DNA of 64,000 nt from Drosophila persimilis (Eukaryota; Arthropoda; Insecta; Diptera; Drosophilidae), in the NCBI RefSeq assembly GCF_003286085.1, contig NW_020825415.1, positions 124,001-188,000 on the forward strand, in the 5' to 3' direction. The position numbers were made by a program, and so were the translations under genes. Below the pieces are notes generated by a model. That model ran no database searches, was not told where the DNA came from, and saw only the letters and a program-made list of their open reading frames with translations. Positions 60,071 to 64,000 of this stretch are shown here, piece after piece (position 1 is the stretch's first letter; every line of letters starts with the position of its first letter).

Positions 60071-61045
60071 ATGGCGCAATGTCTCAGGAGAGGAGAAATG
60101 AATCGATTAGAAATGGCGCAGAAGATTCGTTTTGAGCCCGAATACATACAAAGGCTCATAATGACTCCGCTTGAACCACACGAATTCCCTCCGCCTACTC
60201 CAGAGCAGCTTCTCGAAGAGCAGATGACGTCCCTGCAGCAGCAACTTGAGAAGGAGCTCGACGACGAGATGGACGCAGCATTCGCCGCCGAAGAAAGCCG
60301 AGCCCGCACAAATCCGCACCAGGAAGCCTCATCTGTGTGTGTAGAAGCTGCACAACCAAAAGCTATGGCCACTCCAATACCTAAAAGAAGACAAAATATC
60401 ATCAATGCCAATCTGGATGGCAATAATTCTGCTTACCTTTATTTACAGGCAAATATCACAGCTACTGACGGCCTCCATGCGTTGGCCTGCCATCCTGCTG
60501 TAATTCCTATGGCTGCCTGCAGCGAGCGGCCTCCCACGCCATCTTCTATAAGGGCCTCGCCTACTGCCGGGATTGACCTGCGTATCCGGAATGACTTTTT
60601 GGCAACTTCTCCGAATCCACTCCGCAGCCTGCAGCAGCCTATCGCTACTCCAAAACCTGAAAGAAGACGAAAAATCATCAATGCCAATCTGGATGGCAAT
60701 AACTCTGCTTACTTCTATCTACAGGCAAACAGCACAGATACTGACGGCCTCCTGGTGAATCCACGGCGAAAGCGGAGGCGAGTAGTCCATCCGGTGGCCA
60801 GCTATCCTGTTGCGAATCCTCTGGCTGCGCGCAGCGAGCCGGCTGCTCCCTTCTTCACCAGAAGGTGCCTCGTCCATTGCCGATGCACATTTCCGCCCCT
60901 GGAATCGCCTTTTGACTGGCTCGCCAAATCCGCACCGCAGTATATCCAGCATCCAACGAAGGCCTGTCCAACAGTTACAACAACCACTGGTGAATCTTCT
61001 TCTCATTGGCCTAATGCTGGATCCATGGCAGTTGCAGCAGCCTGA
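60071..61045 (+). CDS. C-terminal extension of TART-like pol, copy 2
   Basis: A 324-codon frame that continues the extension: MAQCLRRGEMNRLEMAQKIRF, EFPPPTPEQLLEEQM, LEKELDDEMDAAFAAEESRAR, then two related blocks RRQNIINANLDGNNSAYLYLQANITATDG and RRKIINANLDGNNSAYFYLQANSTDTDG about 279 bp apart, a basic patch (PRRKRRR) and a Pro/Ser/Thr-rich end. The upstream stop at 60038 separates it from RT, so the ATG is internal. I do not recognise a domain. Near-identity to copy 1 with mainly synonymous or conservative change would argue for a real protein domain. Confidence 0.6.
   Translation: MAQCLRRGEMNRLEMAQKIRFEPEYIQRLIMTPLEPHEFPPPTPEQLLEEQMTSLQQQLEKELDDEMDAAFAAEESRARTNPHQEASSVCVEAAQPKAMATPIPKRRQNIINANLDGNNSAYLYLQANITATDGLHALACHPAVIPMAACSERPPTPSSIRASPTAGIDLRIRNDFLATSPNPLRSLQQPIATPKPERRRKIINANLDGNNSAYFYLQANSTDTDGLLVNPRRKRRRVVHPVASYPVANPLAARSEPAAPFFTRRCLVHCRCTFPPLESPFDWLAKSAPQYIQHPTKACPTVTTTTGESSSHWPNAGSMAVAAA
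60373..60754 (+). repeat. internal duplication in the extension
   Basis: Segments at about 60373-60475 and 60652-60754 are imperfect direct repeats of about 103 bp. Copy 1 retains the first and only the end of the second. Confidence 0.8.
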
Positions 61046-61199
61046 TGAAGTCACCGGGTCCTTTATTTTGACACCTGCTCAAGCCAACTTCTACAGACTC
61101 AATTCCATCCAGTGAGCTGATAGATAGAGGTTCATACCTATATATACGTCCGCTGTAATTAAATGGGAAAAGAAATTATAATTAATACAGCTTCTATTT

Positions 61200-61911
61200 G
61201 ATAAATTTATAATTTTATTACTTACAATGCAATTTCCAAATGTAAAGAAGCGCACGTCGTTGCCAGAAAATGTTGATTTCTTGTAATGTAAAGTGCCTTA
61301 TCCATTTCTCTGTAACATTATGTAGAGTTTCCCAACCATGTTAAGTAGTGGCTCCGCTGTTAAAGGAACAGCTTTTAAAAATATTTGTAAAAGCGTTTAA
61401 ATGTAAAATTGCGGAAACAAATAAACTTAGCTGAGTGTCACTTGCTGTGGCCGATCAGTCCTATTGTGCTCGCGCCGTCGATACACAACCCGAAAAAAAA
61501 GTAAAGTCGACACACAACCGGAAAAAAAAAACTAAAAAACACACAATTGATAAAATCAATTAATAATTAAATCGCCCTAATTATCCACACAATTTGTTAA
61601 CGTTTTTCAAAGCTGTTCGTACGTGAGCGTTTTTATTTTCTGACTAATTTTACCGTGGTAAAATTTTGTATGTAAAACCCGACGCGCATGTATAAGTATT
61701 GCGAGTGTTTGTTCCGTGTATGTAAACGTATACGCATTAACATACATTTGCATGCGCTGAATAGCTTAATACTTACAAGACTTTTCGCGCCAAATTACAC
61801 ACCAATCCACTGTCTATGTAAACGTAAACGCGTATAATATAAATCCGTGTGCGCTGAATAGCTCTAATACTTATAAGACTACTCGCGCCCTGTAATTTTA
61901 CACCAATACCA
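61200..61911 (+). other. 3' UTR/5' leader junction region with direct repeats
   Basis: About 700 bp of AT-rich DNA between the end of the TART-like 3' part and an ORF1-like gene in the same orientation. A 73-bp imperfect direct repeat (61719-61791 and 61816-61888, 97-bp period, core GCGCTGAATAGC) lies just before the ORF. Confidence 0.6.
61719..61888 (+). repeat. 97-bp-period direct repeat upstream of ORF1
   Basis: Two copies starting TATGTAAACGTA and ending CTCGCGCC or TTCGCGCC. Could be promoter or UTR repeats. Confidence 0.8.
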
Positions 61912-63240
61912 ATGAAACCCCGCCTTAAAACAAATACTATCAACATGGCATCAAACCGGGATATGTGTGAGAAAGAGAATCACTCAATCTCAGATGATTT
62001 ATTTCCCCCTCAAACGCAGCCATCTCCCCCGATTACAACGGCTGCTGAGCCAAGTGCGGAAGGAAATTCAAATGCAAATGCAATTGATGCGCGGGTGGAA
62101 AGCGTGGAACATGAGGTTAAGGGGAAAAAAGTTGATCTAAATACCAACAAAGATGCAATTAGCATCTGCAACTCTGAATTTTCTTCGCCTAACGCCACTA
62201 TGGACTGCTCTCCAATGGTATCCAGTATATCTACCCTCAGCGACGGGACCACTAATGATACCCAAATAAACGGAAACAACAACAAGTCCCCTGGCCAGAG
62301 TACAATGGACAAAAATAATAAAGTCGAAACCAGACTTTATCCTTTGACAGCCACGCCACCGTACAGGCCGCGTGTGGCTTCAACTCCCAAATCTATTGCA
62401 AAGAACCCTATATCAAAGCCAGGCAATAACTACCGAGTAGGAGATGCCCGGCATAGTACAACTCCGGCCACATAACCATGCTCCCTATGCAGTAAAATAA
62501 GGAAAGTACTGCCCTTGACTCTGTCCCGACCCAATCGTCCCCAATCTGTCACTGCTGCTATAGTGATGGAGGCGGTTAAAACGAATATTGGGCCCACTAT
62601 TGCGGCCAAACTGGCCAAAACCCTTTCCAAAACTGCGACGGCAGCAGCAGCCGATGCAGGAAAAAGCAGACATCCCAGCGAAGCTATGGAAATGGATCCA
62701 TACACACGGGATGACGTTGCAGAGATACCAGGTGACTCAGGCTCGAGTCAGCAGCAACAACAGCAACAGCAGGAAACTCAGCAGAGCCACCTGCAGGATC
62801 AGGGTCAGTTGCCGCACCAGAAGCAACAATACAAGGCAGCAGACCAGAAGGAACCTCAACGGCCTATCACAGATTTTAAAATACCAGCCATCTATCTGCA
62901 TGACGTTTCTAACATCCAGCCTTTAATAGAATCCCTTAATAACGCACCAGGAGAACAAAATAAATTTACCACTACCAGTGTAAGGGGTAACAAAATCAAT
63001 CTGGACAGTGGCGATATGGAAACCTACAACAGAGTCATGGCCAAACTGGATGCAGACAATATAAATATGCATACACACCAGCTGCGCAAGGAACGTGGCT
63101 ACCGTATCATCTTGAGAAATCTGCTCCTTGTAAGTGAAATGGGCAAAAAAATGGATGCCCTTATAGATCTATTGCATACTTTTATTATCTCAAATAAAGG
63201 ACAAACTATTTCAACCGCTAATGACATTGCAAATGAATAA
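61912..63240 (+). pseudogene. ORF1/Gag-like protein of a jockey-clade LINE, one stop
   Basis: A single frame from ATG at 61912 (or 61945) to 63240 with one TAA at 62473-62475. The first part is Ser/Thr/Asn-rich. After the stop come PCSLCSKIRK, an Ala-rich helix, a Gln-rich tract, then ITDFKIPAIYLHDVSNIQPLIESLN...TYNRVMAKLDADNINMHTHQLRKERGYRIILRNL. This matches the RNA-recognition-like (PRE_C2HC) region that precedes the CCHC knuckles in Gags of jockey-clade and telomeric (HeT-A/TART/TAHRE) elements. The knuckles themselves are not reached: the sequence diverges after RNL and is followed at 63331 by a DINE-like insertion. Gag of telomeric elements targets chromosome ends; whether this one does is unknown. 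Confidence 0.7.
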
Positions 63241-63330
63241 TTACGCCGAAATACCGTATACTACAAATACTACTACGGCCAACAATACAGCCAATCCTCT
63301 AGCTACTACCACCACAAATGTAAATACAAA

Positions 63331-64000
63331 CGAGGGGGAACGTTGTGAGTTGCTGCGGACACCGCAACTCTACAGTTATACCCGATACTAAGTCAGTATG
63401 GCTCTCCTCCGGCAGACGCCGCTAATATTAAACGACACGACAAAGAGTGCGTGCGAGAGAGACAGAAAATCAGTCTGAGCGTGACGTCACGCGCTGCGTA
63501 GCCACTGCAAATTGATTTGTTTCCTTTGGCTATAAAAATGATCTGATCTGATCCAGATTCAGCAAACGGATTGATATGGTCATATATTCATTTGTGAATA
63601 TCCCCAGATTTGCATCCTTTGCGGGGGCGGAAGGGGGTGTGGCGAAATTTTGAAACAAACTCGTCTCGGTCCGATATATTAGGAGTGTGGATACCAAATA
63701 TGGTTGTTCTAGCATTTATAGTCTCTGAGATCTAGGCGCTAATGTTTTACTCTAAGCAAAGCCGCCTATGCTACCTGTGTGTTAGAGAGAGACAGGGCGA
63801 GAAAAAATGAAATTATTTTCTTGATGCTGGCTATAATAATAATACGATCCAGTTCAGATTCTGCAGTCTAAAAGATATGGACGGACGGACGGACGGACAG
63901 ACGGACAGACAGACATGGCTCAATCGACTCGGCTATTGATGCTGATCAAGAATATATATACTTTATGGGGTCGGAAACGATTCCTTCTGGACGTTACACA
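63331..64000 (+). mobile_element. DINE-1/mini-me-like element, copy 3 (partial)
   Basis: Begins CGAGGGGGAACGTTGTGAG with the terminal hairpin as in copies 1 and 2, has two internal deletions (around 63565-63590 and 63880), keeps the (GGAC)n array and conserved core, and runs off the window. Confidence 0.8.

Larger units (their letters stand above)
59590..61200 (+). mobile_element. jockey-clade (TART-like) LINE 3' end, copy 2
   Basis: Shares the RT thumb, extension and 3' end with copy 1 (38270-39896). It retains more RT (RLNWIIGHQCRLSK, VIYKQLIAPIWQYALPVWGT) but has a deletion joining the thumb to the Gln-rich part near 59897. The 3' end is continuous through the site (CCTATATATACG, about 61137) where copy 1 was interrupted. 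Confidence 0.65.

Overview
The window reads as Drosophila-type heterochromatin. I recognise no host gene, tRNA or rRNA, and almost every base can be assigned to a transposable element or a broken piece of one. A fly origin is indicated by copia-type, 412/mdg1-type, mdg3/micropia-type and gypsy/17.6-type LTR elements with env genes, a jockey/CR1-type LINE, a Tc1 relative, and three copies of a short element whose (TA)n, conserved core and (GTCY)n layout matches mini-me/DINE-1. Family names are by pattern only; no database was searched.

Layout, left to right. 1-3253: 5' part of a minus-strand 412/mdg1-like element (gag start, three small leader ORFs, PBS, LTR), inserted in the endonuclease region of a plus-strand LINE (3254-6025). 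6026-8368 and 14628-about 14995: a decayed copia, split by a minus-strand gypsy-type element (8369-14627, identical 199-bp LTRs, TSD AATT) that itself carries a 627-bp inverted-repeat element (10689-11315). About 14996-18137 and 23325-23527: a second copia-type element, split by errantivirus copy A (18138-23324, two 533-bp LTRs, TSD TGCA), which lost RNase H, integrase and most of the Env surface region by deletion.

23528-53373 is a second copy (B) of the same errantivirus, cut into pieces. Its gag (23528-24631) and protease-RT (35541-37338) are separated by a 10.9-kb, GC-rich, minus-strand LTR element (24632-35540, LTRs nearly identical, TSD AGAT) with gag, protease, pol and an unusual third ORF. 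Its RT and integrase are separated by a mixed block (37339-49304): a Tc1-like remnant, the 3' end of a telomeric-TART-like LINE, a nearly complete env-bearing gypsy-type errantivirus on the minus strand (39897-46930, identical 595-bp LTRs, TSD ATAT) and an mdg3/micropia-like fragment. A DINE-1/mini-me-like element (49815-50928) lies inside its integrase. Env and a truncated 3' LTR end copy B.

53425-58215 is an mdg3/micropia-like element with CAG-rich LTRs (TSD TATA). 58216-about 59590 is unassigned. 59590-61200 is a second TART-like 3' end, followed in the same orientation by a leader and an ORF1/Gag-like gene (61912-63240), then a third DINE-1/mini-me-like copy running off the window.

The genes shown are retrotransposon functions: Gag packages RNA, protease matures it, RT/RNase H copies it, integrase inserts it, and Env (errantiviruses) allows particle spread. 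Most copies are broken. The youngest by LTR identity are the 10.9-kb element, the gypsy-type errantivirus at 39897-46930, the gypsy element at 8369-14627 and the mdg3-like element at 53425-58215.
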